Below are positions 1-9,518 of a stretch of DNA of 64,000 nucleotides, piece by piece. The notes below the pieces were generated by a model. That model did not search any database and was not told the origin of the DNA. It worked only from the letters and a program-made list of their open reading frames with translations. Position 1 is the stretch's first letter, and each line of letters opens with the position of its first letter. The DNA comes from Zoogloea sp021286885 (GTDB taxonomy: Bacteria > Pseudomonadota > Gammaproteobacteria > Burkholderiales > Rhodocyclaceae): assembly GCF_041915215.1 (NCBI RefSeq), contig NZ_JAYSBV010000003.1. The stretch is one strand, 5' to 3'. The translations under genes were made by a program, and so were the position numbers.

Positions 1-389
1 CCTGCGTGACCGGCGAAGCCTCCATCCAGATGAACATCCAGGAGCTGTCTACCTGCAAGCAGTTCCGGCTGCCCATCAAAGTGGTGATGCTCAACAACCG
101 TTACCTGGGCATGGTGCGCCAGTGGCAGCAGCTGTTCCACGGCAACCGCTACTCCGAGTCCTACATGAACGCGCTGCCCGACTTCAGCAAGCTGGCTGAA
201 GCCTACGACCACGTGGGCATCCGGGTCGACAAACCCGGCGACGTGGAAGGCGCCCTGCGGGAAGCTTTCTCCCGCAAGAACGACTTCGTGTTCCTGGACT
301 TCCAGGTGGACCCGACCGAAAACGTCTACCCCATGGTGCAAGGCGGCAAGGGTCTGACCGAGATGATCCTGTCGGCGGAAGACCTCTGA
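1..389 (+). CDS. ilvB: Acetolactate synthase large subunit, C-terminal fragment (5' end outside window)
   Basis: This is the last ~129 residues of the thiamine-diphosphate enzyme that makes acetolactate or acetohydroxybutyrate, the first common step of Val/Leu/Ile synthesis. The frame is open from base 3, so the gene starts upstream of the window. The visible part carries the end of the TPP-binding domain: GEASIQMN, then LNNRYLGMVRQWQ, typical of the ThDP/Mg-binding C-terminal domain, and the family's usual ending with PMV.GGKGLTEMI. It ends at TGA 387-389, 111 bases before ilvH, which encodes its regulatory partner. Identification is firm; only the 5' boundary is unknown. Confidence 0.95.
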   Translation, partial: CVTGEASIQMNIQELSTCKQFRLPIKVVMLNNRYLGMVRQWQQLFHGNRYSESYMNALPDFSKLAEAYDHVGIRVDKPGDVEGALREAFSRKNDFVFLDFQVDPTENVYPMVQGGKGLTEMILSAEDL

Positions 390-500
390 GAACCTGCGGC
401 GGGGGCCGGTGTGTACGCTTCATCCCGTGCCCCCCAGTTCCAAGGCCCGCTTGATGCCCATTGGCTACGCCAGCTGTTGCGTCCTGACCCAGATACCAAA

Positions 501-992
501 ATGAGACACGTAATTTCTCTTCTGATCGAGAATGAAGCCGGTGCCCTGTCCCGGGTTTCCGGCCTGTTTTCGGCCCGGGGTTACAATATCGAATCCCTGA
601 CGGTGGCGCCCACCGAGGATGCCTCCCTGTCCCGCATGACCATCGTTACCACGGGGTCAGACGACACCGTCGAGCAGATCACCAAGCAGCTCAACAAGCT
701 GGTGGAAGTGGTCAAGGTGGTGGATATATCCGAGTCCGCCCACATCGAGCGCGAACTGATGCTGGTCAAGGTTCGCGCCACCGGCAAGGATCGCGAAGAA
801 ATGAAGCGCATGGCGGATATTTTCCGTGGGCGCATCATCGACGTTTCCGATACCACCTACGTCATCGAGCTGACCGGGACCCAGGACAAACTGGACTCCT
901 TCGTGGCAGCCATCGACGCAGCGCTGATTCTTGAAACCGTCCGTTCCGGCATCTGCGGCATTGGTCGCGGTGACCGGGTTTTGAAAGTGTGA
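501..992 (+). CDS. ilvH: Acetolactate synthase small (regulatory) subunit
   Basis: This 163-residue protein binds the large subunit and gives it valine feedback sensitivity. The N-terminal ACT domain starts at the first residue (MRHVISLLIENEAGALSRV, with the GALSRVSGLF turn that binds valine in the family), and the C-terminal small-subunit domain follows. The frame is open further upstream to 411, but the ATG at 501 gives the normal family N terminus and length, so that start is chosen. It lies between ilvB and ilvC and is presumably co-transcribed with both. Confidence 0.95.
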   Translation: MRHVISLLIENEAGALSRVSGLFSARGYNIESLTVAPTEDASLSRMTIVTTGSDDTVEQITKQLNKLVEVVKVVDISESAHIERELMLVKVRATGKDREEMKRMADIFRGRIIDVSDTTYVIELTGTQDKLDSFVAAIDAALILETVRSGICGIGRGDRVLKV

Positions 993-1064
993 TCGGGATG
1001 CAGGCAGATCCGTTTGGATCGCTGTCTTCCCGAGTTAGCTCCTCCTGTGTCAGAAAGGCATGAA

Positions 1065-2081
<1,017 letters not shown>

Positions 2082-2137
2082 TCTTCGCCTGTGAGCGCTG
2101 ATCCAAGCCGGGCCTGATTTTCCGTCAGGCACGCACC

Positions 2138-2170
2138 ACACGGGGGACGCAAGTCCCCCGTGTCGTTTCC
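2138..2170 (+). terminator. Hairpin after ilvC
   Basis: A perfect 11-bp stem (ACACGGGGGAC / GTCCCCCGTGT) closes a GCAA tetraloop at 2149-2152. The run of T after it is short (CGTTTCC), so it may be a weak rho-independent terminator or a processing hairpin separating ilvBHC from pssA. Confidence 0.65.
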
Positions 2171-2228
2171 GGGCACCCAGCCCCCGGGCTGGGGTACAAT
2201 GCAGACCGATTTTTGATGTCGCTTCCCC

Positions 2229-3017
2229 ATGGCCGAACTCCAAGCCCGCAAGCCCCTGCTTGACCCCGAACGGCGTCGCAAGGGCATCTACATCCTTCCC
2301 AACCTGTTCACCACGGCTGCGCTGTTCTTTGGTTTCTATGCCATCGTCCAGGCCATGAACAATCAGTTCGAGCAGGCTGCCGTCGCGATCTTCATCGCCA
2401 TGGTGCTCGACGGCCTCGATGGCCGGGTGGCGCGCCTGACCCGCACCCAGAGCGCCTTTGGAGCGGAATACGACTCCCTCTCCGATATGGTCTCGTTTGG
2501 TGCCGCACCGGCCCTGATCGTGTACGAATGGGCCCTCAAGGGGATGGGCAAGCTGGGCTGGATGGCGGCCTTCATTTACTGCGCGGGCGCAGCCCTGCGT
2601 CTGGCCCGCTTCAATACCAACATCGGCATCGTCGATAAGCGCTACTTCCAGGGGCTGCCCAGCCCGGCGGCTGCCGCGCTGGTGGCGGGGCTGGTGTGGG
2701 TGATGCTCGATAATGGCATCAGCGGCGAGAGCGTGCGCTGGTATGCCTGCGCCCTCACGGTGTTTGCCGGCATCTCCATGGTTAGCAACGTGTTCTTCTA
2801 CAGCGGGAAAGAAATCAACCTGCGCCGCAGTGTTCCATTCTTTGTGATCATCGCCTTCGTGGTGGGCCTGCTGCTGGTGTCCAGCTACCCGCCGGGCGTG
2901 CTGTTTGGCCTCTTCCTGTGTTACGCCTTCTCGGGCTATGTGCTGGCAATTCTCCGTTTCTTCCGCAAACCCGCCGAGGCGGCGCCGGTTGCGGACGGCG
3001 AAAAAGCTGATTTATAG
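2229..3017 (+). CDS. pssA: CDP-diacylglycerol-serine O-phosphatidyltransferase
   Basis: Inner-membrane enzyme that makes phosphatidylserine, the precursor of phosphatidylethanolamine. The CDP-alcohol phosphatidyltransferase signature is complete at about residues 61-86: DGLDGRVAR, eight residues, then G-3x-D-3x-D within FGAEYDSLSD. Several hydrophobic segments follow, and the 262-residue length fits the proteobacterial/Bacillus-type integral-membrane PssA. The gene sits between ilvC and leuA, an arrangement frequent in Betaproteobacteria. A TACAAT sequence at 2195-2200, just upstream, could be a -10 box, but no good -35 accompanies it. Confidence 0.95.
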   Translation: MAELQARKPLLDPERRRKGIYILPNLFTTAALFFGFYAIVQAMNNQFEQAAVAIFIAMVLDGLDGRVARLTRTQSAFGAEYDSLSDMVSFGAAPALIVYEWALKGMGKLGWMAAFIYCAGAALRLARFNTNIGIVDKRYFQGLPSPAAAALVAGLVWVMLDNGISGESVRWYACALTVFAGISMVSNVFFYSGKEINLRRSVPFFVIIAFVVGLLLVSSYPPGVLFGLFLCYAFSGYVLAILRFFRKPAEAAPVADGEKADL

Positions 3018-3030
3018 TCCGCCCCGCTGC

Positions 3031-3060
3031 AAACCCCGCCGTGTGTGCGGGGTTTCCTGA
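3031..3060 (+). terminator. Terminator after pssA
   Basis: A 9-bp perfect stem AAACCCCGC (3031-3039) / GCGGGGTTT (3047-3055) with a 7-base loop directly follows the pssA stop codon. The T-rich end of the stem serves as the U-tract. Confidence 0.7.
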
Positions 3061-3168
3061 ATTTTCCAGAATTTCCGGGCGCCCAGGGCGTCCAAGGCTT
3101 ACGTTGCTCCCGGCCCGTTTGGTGGCCGGGTCGTCCCTTACACAAAAATAATCCGGCAGGAGCCCATC

Positions 3169-4704
3169 ATGACTGACCAGTTGATCATTTTCGACACGAC
3201 CTTGCGCGACGGCGAGCAAAGCCCCGGCGCGTCGATGACCCGGGATGAGAAGCTGCGTATCGCCCGCCAGCTCGAGCGCATGAAGGTGGATGTGATCGAA
3301 GCCGGTTTTGCCGCCGCCTCCAATGGCGATTTCGAAGCCGTGCGCGCCGTGGCCGAGGCCATCAAGGACTCCACCATCTGCTCCCTGGCGCGGGCCAACG
3401 AGAACGACATCCGGCGTGCGGGCGAGGCCATCAGCCCCGCCAATTCGGGCCGTATCCATACCTTCATCGCCACCAGCCCCATCCACATGGAAAAGAAGCT
3501 GCGGATGAGCCCCGATCAGGTGGTGGAGCAGGCGGTCAAGGCCATTGGCTGGGCCCGTCAGTACACCGATGACGTGGAGTTTTCCGCCGAGGATGCGGGC
3601 CGTTCCGAGATTGATTTTCTGTGCCGCATCTTTGAAGAAGTGATTAACGCCGGTGCCCGCACCATCAACGTGCCGGATACCGTGGGCTACAACGTCCCCG
3701 AGCAGTTTGCCGCCACCATCCGCACCCTGATCGAGCGTGTGCCCAATTCCGATAAGGTGGTTTGGTCGGTCCACTGCCATAACGATCTGGGCCTGGCTGT
3801 GGCCAACTCCCTGGCCGCCGTGCGCGCTGGCGCCCGTCAGGTGGAGTGCACCATCAATGGTCTGGGCGAACGGGCCGGCAACGCCTCCCTCGAAGAGGTG
3901 GTGATGGCCGTGCGTACCCGCCGGGATGTGTTCCAGTGCGATACCCGCATCGACACCACCCACATTGTGCCTGCCTCCAAGCTGGTGTCCGGCATCACGG
4001 GCTTCCCGGTGCAGCCCAACAAGGCGATTGTGGGTGCGAACGCGTTTGCCCACGAATCCGGCATCCACCAGGATGGCGTGCTGAAGCACCGCGAAACCTA
4101 CGAAATCATGCGGGCTGAAGATGTGGGTTGGGTGGCCAACAAGCTGGTGCTGGGCAAGCACTCGGGGCGCAATGCCTTCCGTTCCCGCTTGCAGGAACTG
4201 GGCATCGTGGTCGAATCCGAAGAACAGCTCAATCACGCCTTTGCGCGCTTCAAGGAGCTGGCCGACAAGAAGCACGAGATCTTCGACGAAGACATCCAGG
4301 CCCTGATGAGCGACGACGGCCTGATCGTGCCGCCCGAGCACTATCGGCTGGTCTCCAGTGCCTTCCTGTCGGAAACCGGCGAAGTGCCGTCCGCCAAGCT
4401 CACCCTGGCGGTGGGCGGCAAGGAGTCCCGCGTTGAATCCACCGGTTCCGGCCCCGTGGATGCCGCCTTCAAGGCCATCGAAAAAACCGTGCAGAGCGGT
4501 GCCGAGCTGCTGCTGTATTCGGTGAATGCGATCACCACCGGCACCGATGCCCAGGGTGAAGTCACCGTGCGCCTCAGCAAGGAAGGCCGCGTGGTGAATG
4601 GCCAGGGCGCCGACACCGACATCATCGTCGCATCGGCCAAGGCCTACCTCAACGCCCTCAACAAGCTGCACGCCAACCAGGAACGGGTGAATCCCCAGAT
4701 CTGA
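3169..4704 (+). CDS. leuA: 2-isopropylmalate synthase
   Basis: First committed enzyme of leucine synthesis: condenses 2-ketoisovalerate with acetyl-CoA. The protein has 511 residues. The N-terminal TIM barrel carries the DRE-type signature (TTLRDGEQSPG near residue 11), the metal-site HCHNDLG near residue 203 and the GLGERAGNA segment. The C-terminal ~110 residues are the LeuA dimer/regulatory domain that binds leucine. An AGGAG ribosome site precedes the ATG. The gene meets the minus-strand DUF2069 gene tail to tail, 24 bases apart. Confidence 0.97.
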   Translation: MTDQLIIFDTTLRDGEQSPGASMTRDEKLRIARQLERMKVDVIEAGFAAASNGDFEAVRAVAEAIKDSTICSLARANENDIRRAGEAISPANSGRIHTFIATSPIHMEKKLRMSPDQVVEQAVKAIGWARQYTDDVEFSAEDAGRSEIDFLCRIFEEVINAGARTINVPDTVGYNVPEQFAATIRTLIERVPNSDKVVWSVHCHNDLGLAVANSLAAVRAGARQVECTINGLGERAGNASLEEVVMAVRTRRDVFQCDTRIDTTHIVPASKLVSGITGFPVQPNKAIVGANAFAHESGIHQDGVLKHRETYEIMRAEDVGWVANKLVLGKHSGRNAFRSRLQELGIVVESEEQLNHAFARFKELADKKHEIFDEDIQALMSDDGLIVPPEHYRLVSSAFLSETGEVPSAKLTLAVGGKESRVESTGSGPVDAAFKAIEKTVQSGAELLLYSVNAITTGTDAQGEVTVRLSKEGRVVNGQGADTDIIVASAKAYLNALNKLHANQERVNPQI

Positions 4705-4728
4705 TCAGCGTGCTCCGGGCGCACAGGC

Positions 4729-5103
4729 TCAGGTGTCGGACGACGCCTGGGCCTGGGCAGCCAAGCGTGAAGGGGCGGTGTTGCGGGCATACAGCACCAC
4801 CACCACAAAAAACACGCAGCTCATGATGGCCTCCGCCAGCGCCAGTGCGTTGCCGGGGGCCGCGTCATTGGTGCGGATCACGCCTTCGGTGACGTAGAGC
4901 AGCACCATCATGGAGCTCCACTGGTAGGTGTAACGCTTGCCCTTCAGGATGCCGAACATGGCGGCCATCAGGGGGAGTACCTTGAGGGTCATCCAGGAGC
5001 CGCCCGGGCGCAGGGGGGCGATCACGGTTTCCCAGGCAAGGCACAGGGCGATCAGGGTAAACAGCAAAATGCTGGCGAGCAAGGATAGGGTTTTGGGTTT
5101 CAT
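4729..5103 (-). CDS. DUF2069 family small membrane protein
   Basis: A 124-residue membrane protein with about four hydrophobic segments (LLASILLFTLIALCLAW, LKVLPLMAAMFGIL, SSMMVLLYVTEGVI, AIMSCVFFVVVVLYA). The GKRYTYQWSSM and YVTEGV segments are characteristic of DUF2069, whose function is not known. Its ATG (5101-5103) overlaps the wrbA stop codon in an ATGA arrangement, so the two are translationally coupled. DUF2069 genes commonly follow wrbA in proteobacteria. Family assignment is from memory of the motif pattern. Confidence 0.8.
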   Translation of the reverse strand: MKPKTLSLLASILLFTLIALCLAWETVIAPLRPGGSWMTLKVLPLMAAMFGILKGKRYTYQWSSMMVLLYVTEGVIRTNDAAPGNALALAEAIMSCVFFVVVVLYARNTAPSRLAAQAQASSDT

Positions 5104-5693
5104 CGGGCGAGTTTGAGGGCGGTTTCTGCCAGCCGCTTGCCCAGGGCAATGGCGAGGCGTTTTTCTTCTTCGGTGGGTTGGGTGCGTTCGTCCTTGCCGC
5201 TCACATGGGTGGCGCCATAGGGCGAGCCGCCGCTGGTGCTGCGGGTCAGGTCTGGCTCCGAAAAGGGCAGGCCGACGATCAGCATGCCGTGGTGCAGGAG
5301 CGGAATCATCATCGAGAGCAGGGTGCTTTCCTGGCCGCCGTGCATGCTCGCCGATGAGGTGAACACGCAGGCGGGCTTGCCCGCCAGGGCTCCGGCCAGC
5401 CAGGGGCCAGCACTGCCGTCGATGAAATACTTGAGGGCGGCCGCCATGTTGCCGAAGCGACTCGGGCTGCCCAGGGCGAGGCCGATGCACTCTTCCAGGT
5501 CGCGCATTTCGGCATAGGGCGGGCCGTCGGCGGGGATGTCGGGCTCACCTGCTTCGCAGACGGTGGACACCCGGGGAACGGTGCGCAGGCGTGCACTCAC
5601 GCCCGGGACTGAATCAATGCCCCGGGCAATCAGGTCGGCCAAGGCCCGTACCGATCCCCGGTGGCTGTAGTAGAGAACGAGAATTTCCTGCAT
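5100..5693 (-). CDS. wrbA: NAD(P)H:quinone oxidoreductase, WrbA type
   Basis: A flavodoxin-fold FMN protein of 197 residues that reduces quinones by two electrons, a role linked to oxidative-stress protection. The FMN phosphate loop is at the N terminus (YYSHRGSVRALA), followed by the family segments GSPSRFGNMAAALKYFID, FTSSASMHGGQE and GGSPYGATHVSG. It is co-transcribed with the DUF2069 gene downstream. The short gap (5694-5730) to the divergent YihY-family gene must carry both promoters. Confidence 0.93.
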   Translation of the reverse strand: MQEILVLYYSHRGSVRALADLIARGIDSVPGVSARLRTVPRVSTVCEAGEPDIPADGPPYAEMRDLEECIGLALGSPSRFGNMAAALKYFIDGSAGPWLAGALAGKPACVFTSSASMHGGQESTLLSMMIPLLHHGMLIVGLPFSEPDLTRSTSGGSPYGATHVSGKDERTQPTEEEKRLAIALGKRLAETALKLAR

Positions 5694-5730
5694 GGATCAA
5701 GCCTGTGGGTTGGAAGGGCATTATACGTAA

Positions 5731-7023
5731 ATGAACTCGCGCACTGATTTGCAACATGGCCCCGCGTGGCAACACCGGCTCAGGCATTGGGCCCAGGTGC
5801 TGACCTATCTGGCGCGGGCGGTGGTGCTGCGCTTTCGGGAGGGACGTTGCCTCCAGGTGGCCGGGAGTCTCACTTTCACCACCCTGCTGGCCCTGGTGCC
5901 GCTGGTGACGCTGGTGGCGGTGGTGTTCAGCCGCTTGCCCCAGTCGGTGCGGTTTGGCGAGGTCTTGCGCGGCTTCCTGCTTGAAAACCTGCTGCCCGAC
6001 CGGGCCGGGCGGGTGATTGCGGGGTATGCGCTGCAATTCAGCCAGAAGGCCACCAATCTCACCATTGTGGGGGTGGTGATGCTGGTGCTCACGGCCATCA
6101 TGCTGATGAATACCATCGATCAGGTCATCAACCAGATCTGGCAGATCCGCAGCCGGCGCCCCTGGGCGACCCGGCTGGCGGGGTATTGGGTGGCCCTCAG
6201 CCTGGGGCCGGTGTTGCTGGCGGGGGCCGTGCTGGCCGCATCGGCGGTGATCGGCCTGTCGCTGGATCTGATGAACGAGCCGCCCTGGCTGGAATTGGTG
6301 GCCCTGCAGTTGCTGCCGGTGGGCATTCTGACGGGGGTGTTTGCCACCTTGTACTACGCGGTGCCCCACTGCACGGTGCATTTTCGGGATGCGGCGTGTG
6401 CGGGCTTTCTGGCGGCTCTGGGCTTTGTGGTGATGCAGCGGCTGTTTGGTTTCTATCTGGCCAGTTTTCCGGGCTACACCCTGATTTACGGAGCCTTTGC
6501 TGCTGTGCCGATCTTTCTGGTGTGGCTTTATTTGTCGTGGTCGGTGGTGCTGCTCGGTGCGGTGCTTGCGGCGGTGTTGCCCGAGCGTTCCCTGGCGGGG
6601 CGCCCCTTGGCCCAGGTGCCGGGGCGGCGTATGTATCTGGCTTTGCTGGTGGCCGCTGCGCTGGTGCAGGCCCAGCGGGAAGGGCGCTGGCGCGGGGTTG
6701 GGCAGTTGGCCCGATTCGCCCGAGTGGGTCACGAGGAGGTGCGCCAGGTGCTCCAGGTGTGTGAGCAGGCGGGATTGGTGGTGCGCCGCCAGCAAGGGGG
6801 CTGGTTGCTGGTGCGCGCCGCAACAGAGGTTTCCTTGCAGGAATGGGTGCGCCTGTTTGGCTGGCGTCTGCCCGTGGGGAGTGGGGTGGGGATGGACCCG
6901 CTGGAGCTACGCGTGCGGGCGGTGTGGGGCGGCCTGCTTTGGGAGCTGGATGCGTTGTGCAAGCAGCCCTTGTCGGTGTTGGATGGAGACTCTGCCCCGG
7001 AGTGTGGGCCCGTCCGGGGCTAG
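5731..7023 (+). CDS. YihY/BrkB-family inner membrane protein with C-terminal winged-helix-like extension
   Basis: A 430-residue integral membrane protein of the family once misnamed RNase BN. Six hydrophobic helices lie between about residues 45 and 290. The family's GSLTFTTLLALVPL opening and NTIDQVINQIWQIR segment are both clear, as is PIFLVWLYLSWSVVLLGA. After residue ~300 there is a soluble tail resembling a winged helix (VGQLARFARVGHEEVRQVLQ...GLVVRR...GWLLVRA), seen in the long betaproteobacterial versions. The transport or envelope role of the family is not settled. Confidence 0.88.
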   Translation: MNSRTDLQHGPAWQHRLRHWAQVLTYLARAVVLRFREGRCLQVAGSLTFTTLLALVPLVTLVAVVFSRLPQSVRFGEVLRGFLLENLLPDRAGRVIAGYALQFSQKATNLTIVGVVMLVLTAIMLMNTIDQVINQIWQIRSRRPWATRLAGYWVALSLGPVLLAGAVLAASAVIGLSLDLMNEPPWLELVALQLLPVGILTGVFATLYYAVPHCTVHFRDAACAGFLAALGFVVMQRLFGFYLASFPGYTLIYGAFAAVPIFLVWLYLSWSVVLLGAVLAAVLPERSLAGRPLAQVPGRRMYLALLVAAALVQAQREGRWRGVGQLARFARVGHEEVRQVLQVCEQAGLVVRRQQGGWLLVRAATEVSLQEWVRLFGWRLPVGSGVGMDPLELRVRAVWGGLLWELDALCKQPLSVLDGDSAPECGPVRG

Positions 7024-7042
7024 GCGGTCTTCCTGCGCGGCC

Positions 7043-8527
7043 CTATTTCTTGGCCGGGTAGGGATCGAGCTCGTACTGAAACAGTTCGATGAGCGGGGTT
7101 TGCAGGGTTTGGTTGAGCACCCGGGCCTGGGTGATGTAGATGTTCGCTTTCTGGGCCAGCAAAATGAACTGGGGCGAAAGGCTGGTGCCCGCCGGCGTGA
7201 GGAGCGTGGGTTGTCGGCCCAGGCTGGGTACGGCAGGCAGCATGAGCGCCTGTTGCATCGGTTGCGGGGGTTCCAGGCCACGAAAGCCGATCATGACGGG
7301 TTCGGCGCTGTTGGCCAGCACTTCGAGCCCCATTTCGACTTGTTCAGGGGTGTCGCTGCGTATCCAGCGGGCTACGGCCAGGGTCCAGTCGGTTTCGCCG
7401 GTGCGGCGGAGCAGGACGGGCATGCCGGGGCTGAGGTTGTTGGCTTCGCCTGCGATATGGAGCACGGCATAGCCCGTGGGGCTCTCGTTGGCCACCATCC
7501 ATTCGCTGCTGTGGCGGGCGCTGTCGGCAGGGTGCTGGAGCGCATGCCAGCAGGCGTTCAGACCGCAGCAGACTTCGATAGCGTACTGGTTGCGCCGCCG
7601 CACGTATTCGCGCCGGGGCGGGATAATCCAGATTTCCCGAGTGCGGCGCAGCAGGGTGCAGGCTTCGAGGGTGCTCAGGTGGCTGTCCGCGCCGTCTGGT
7701 GGCAGGCCGCCCTGGCCCAGGCTGTCCAGAAGTTGGGTAGCGCGGGGGGCCAGGCCTGCGGGCGAGAAGAACAGCAGGCCATCCAGGGGCGGCGGTGGGC
7801 GGCGGCTGAGGGCCAGGGGCGGGTTGTCCTGTTCCGGGTCGAGCCAGAACCAATGGGCGTCACCCTCGGCAGGTGTGGCGGTGCTCAGGGTGCCATCACC
7901 GGCGCTCTGATCAAGGTAGTCGGCCAGCCAGCAGATCTGGGGGCCGGTGAGCCCTTCGGGTTGGGATGTGGCAAAAGCCAGCAGGTATTTGTAATAGCTG
8001 AGGGGGCCTTCGCCCAGGTCTGAGAGGCGCGGCTGGGTCTGGAGCTGGCGGCCGCCCAGCGCGAGGGCGTGGGCCTTGAGCCAGAAGTCGTAAGGCGCGC
8101 CTCCGCCTGCGAGGCAGGAAAGCGTGAGCTGTTCCCCGAGCAGGGCCAGCCCCTTGGTGGCGATCAGTTGCGGGTCCAGGTGGGGGTTGTACTTCTGCGT
8201 ACTGCGGGTATGGCTGGCCAGGGTTTCATAAATCCCGGCCAGTTTTCCTAGCGCCGTGACGAGGCGGGTTGCCCCTCGGTGCAGGGGGATGTCCAGAGGG
8301 AGTGCGGCCTTGGCCAGGAGCTGCCGGAAGCGGCGTGCCAAGCTGACGCTGCGAATCTGCAGCAGGTCGAGGCAGCGATGAAGGTCGGGGGAGGTGGGCT
8401 CGGAACGCTCCAAGTCCTCCACGTGACGCACCAGAGCGGAAAGCTCATTTTCGTCATCGGGGGAGACGTCTGTGGCCAGCCAGTCCAGAATTGGGCCGAC
8501 CGGGATGGGGGATGTTGCGGCGTTCAT
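7043..8527 (-). CDS. Large PilZ-domain protein, putative c-di-GMP receptor
   Basis: A 494-residue soluble protein. The first ~290 residues are helix-rich and not recognised. A PilZ-type c-di-GMP-binding signature follows: an RxxxR element at R306-R310 (RREYVR) and, 37 residues on, an N-x-S-x-x-G element at N347-G352 (NESPTG). Downstream strands (GMPVLLRRTG, WTLAVARWIR, EMGLEVLA) fit the PilZ beta barrel and its extension. The ~100 C-terminal residues, after about residue 400, are again unassigned. It is convergent with the YihY-family gene. No signal peptide is visible, so a cytoplasmic second-messenger effector is inferred. Confidence 0.65.
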   Translation of the reverse strand: MNAATSPIPVGPILDWLATDVSPDDENELSALVRHVEDLERSEPTSPDLHRCLDLLQIRSVSLARRFRQLLAKAALPLDIPLHRGATRLVTALGKLAGIYETLASHTRSTQKYNPHLDPQLIATKGLALLGEQLTLSCLAGGGAPYDFWLKAHALALGGRQLQTQPRLSDLGEGPLSYYKYLLAFATSQPEGLTGPQICWLADYLDQSAGDGTLSTATPAEGDAHWFWLDPEQDNPPLALSRRPPPPLDGLLFFSPAGLAPRATQLLDSLGQGGLPPDGADSHLSTLEACTLLRRTREIWIIPPRREYVRRRNQYAIEVCCGLNACWHALQHPADSARHSSEWMVANESPTGYAVLHIAGEANNLSPGMPVLLRRTGETDWTLAVARWIRSDTPEQVEMGLEVLANSAEPVMIGFRGLEPPQPMQQALMLPAVPSLGRQPTLLTPAGTSLSPQFILLAQKANIYITQARVLNQTLQTPLIELFQYELDPYPAKK

Positions 8528-8650
8528 TACCTGCGATTTATTTTGATTGTCAGCCCAGTATTGTAAAGAACTTCATCCGGCCATGTGCCGGACTAGCGCA
8601 CGCCTTGAAGCACAAGATTACTCCCTGTGCGCGCAGTGCGTGCACCGTTC

Positions 8651-8679
8651 TTGCGCTTTTTGGGTAGTTGGTTTAGGAT
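8651..8679 (+). promoter_or_regulatory. Likely sigma70 promoter of the rpsP operon
   Basis: A TTGCGC -35 (8651-8656) and TAGGAT -10 (8674-8679) are separated by exactly 17 bases and lie 36 bases upstream of the rpsP ATG. Confidence 0.6.
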
Positions 8680-8714
8680 TTACGGTTTTCCATTCCTTAA
8701 ACTCAGGATCAGAC

Positions 8715-8966
8715 ATGGTTGTTATTCGTCTTGCCCGCAGCGGTTCCAAGAAGCGCCCTTTCTACAACATCGTGGCTGCTGATTCCCGCAACCGTCGTGA
8801 CGGCCGCTTCATCGAGCGTATCGGCTACTACAACCCCGTTGCTTCCGGCAACGAAAAGGGTCTCGTTGTGAACAACGAGCGCCTGGCCGCTTGGCAACAA
8901 AACGGCGCCCAGCTGTCCGAAACCGTTGCCCGCCTGGTCAAGCAAGCCTCCAAGGCTGCTGCCTAA
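8715..8966 (+). CDS. rpsP: 30S ribosomal protein bS16
   Basis: An 83-residue ribosomal protein needed for 30S assembly. The N terminus MVVIRLARSGSKKRPFYNIV and the segment DSRNRRDGRFIERIGYYNP are diagnostic. The frame is open upstream to 8547, but only the ATG at 8715 gives the family N terminus. First gene of the rpsP-rimM-trmD-rplS operon. Confidence 0.98.
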   Translation: MVVIRLARSGSKKRPFYNIVAADSRNRRDGRFIERIGYYNPVASGNEKGLVVNNERLAAWQQNGAQLSETVARLVKQASKAAA

Positions 8967-9011
8967 GCAACCCAGTTGCCAACGCAGTTACGGATTCCCA
9001 AGATTTTGCAG

Positions 9012-9518
9012 ATGATCGTGCTGGGGCGCATTGTGGCCCCGTATGGTATTCAGGGCTGGGTTCGGATTCACCCCTTCGGTGATGATCCCCTGTCCTGGAA
9101 GAAAATGCCCCAGTGGTGGGTCGCCGCCAGCGACTCGGAAGGCGCCGAATGGAAACCTTTTACCCTCAAGGCCTGCAAGGCCCAGGGCAAGGGTGATCTG
9201 ATCGCCGCTTTTGCCGAGATCCCTGATCGTACCGCCGCTGAAGCTTACGATGGTTACTACATCGCAGCGCCCCGTGATGCGCTGCCCGCACCCGATAAGG
9301 ATGAATACTACTGGGGCGATCTGATCGGCCTGGAAGTACGCAATCTGGCCGGGGTGTGTCTGGGTAAGGTCGACAGCCTGCTGTCCACCGGCGCCCATGA
9401 CGTGCTGCGGGTGGTGGATGGTGAAGAAGAGCGACTCATTCCCTTTGTGGCCAATTACGTGCCCGAAGTGGATGTGGACGCCGGACTCATCAAGGTTGAT
9501 TGGGAAGCTGACTGGTGA
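9012..9518 (+). CDS. rimM: Ribosome maturation factor RimM
   Basis: Binds bS16/uS19 during 30S maturation. The protein has 168 residues from the ATG at 9012. The N-terminal RimM barrel (VLGRIVAPYGIQGWVRIHPF) and the C-terminal PRC barrel (YYWGDLIGLEV...GKVDSLLSTGAHDVL...LIPFV...) are in order. An upstream in-frame TTG at 8976 would add 12 residues; the ATG fits the family N terminus better, but no strong ribosome site decides it. The stop overlaps the trmD GTG start. Confidence 0.95.
   Translation: MIVLGRIVAPYGIQGWVRIHPFGDDPLSWKKMPQWWVAASDSEGAEWKPFTLKACKAQGKGDLIAAFAEIPDRTAAEAYDGYYIAAPRDALPAPDKDEYYWGDLIGLEVRNLAGVCLGKVDSLLSTGAHDVLRVVDGEEERLIPFVANYVPEVDVDAGLIKVDWEADW

Noticed and set aside
2848..4671. 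A 607-codon open frame on the minus strand opposite leuA
   Set aside because: It is a codon-bias mirror of leuA (low-complexity His/Gly/Val-rich translation, no ribosome site, no family resemblance). Similar long antisense frames opposite ilvC, ftsK, serS and the RND genes were dismissed for the same reason.
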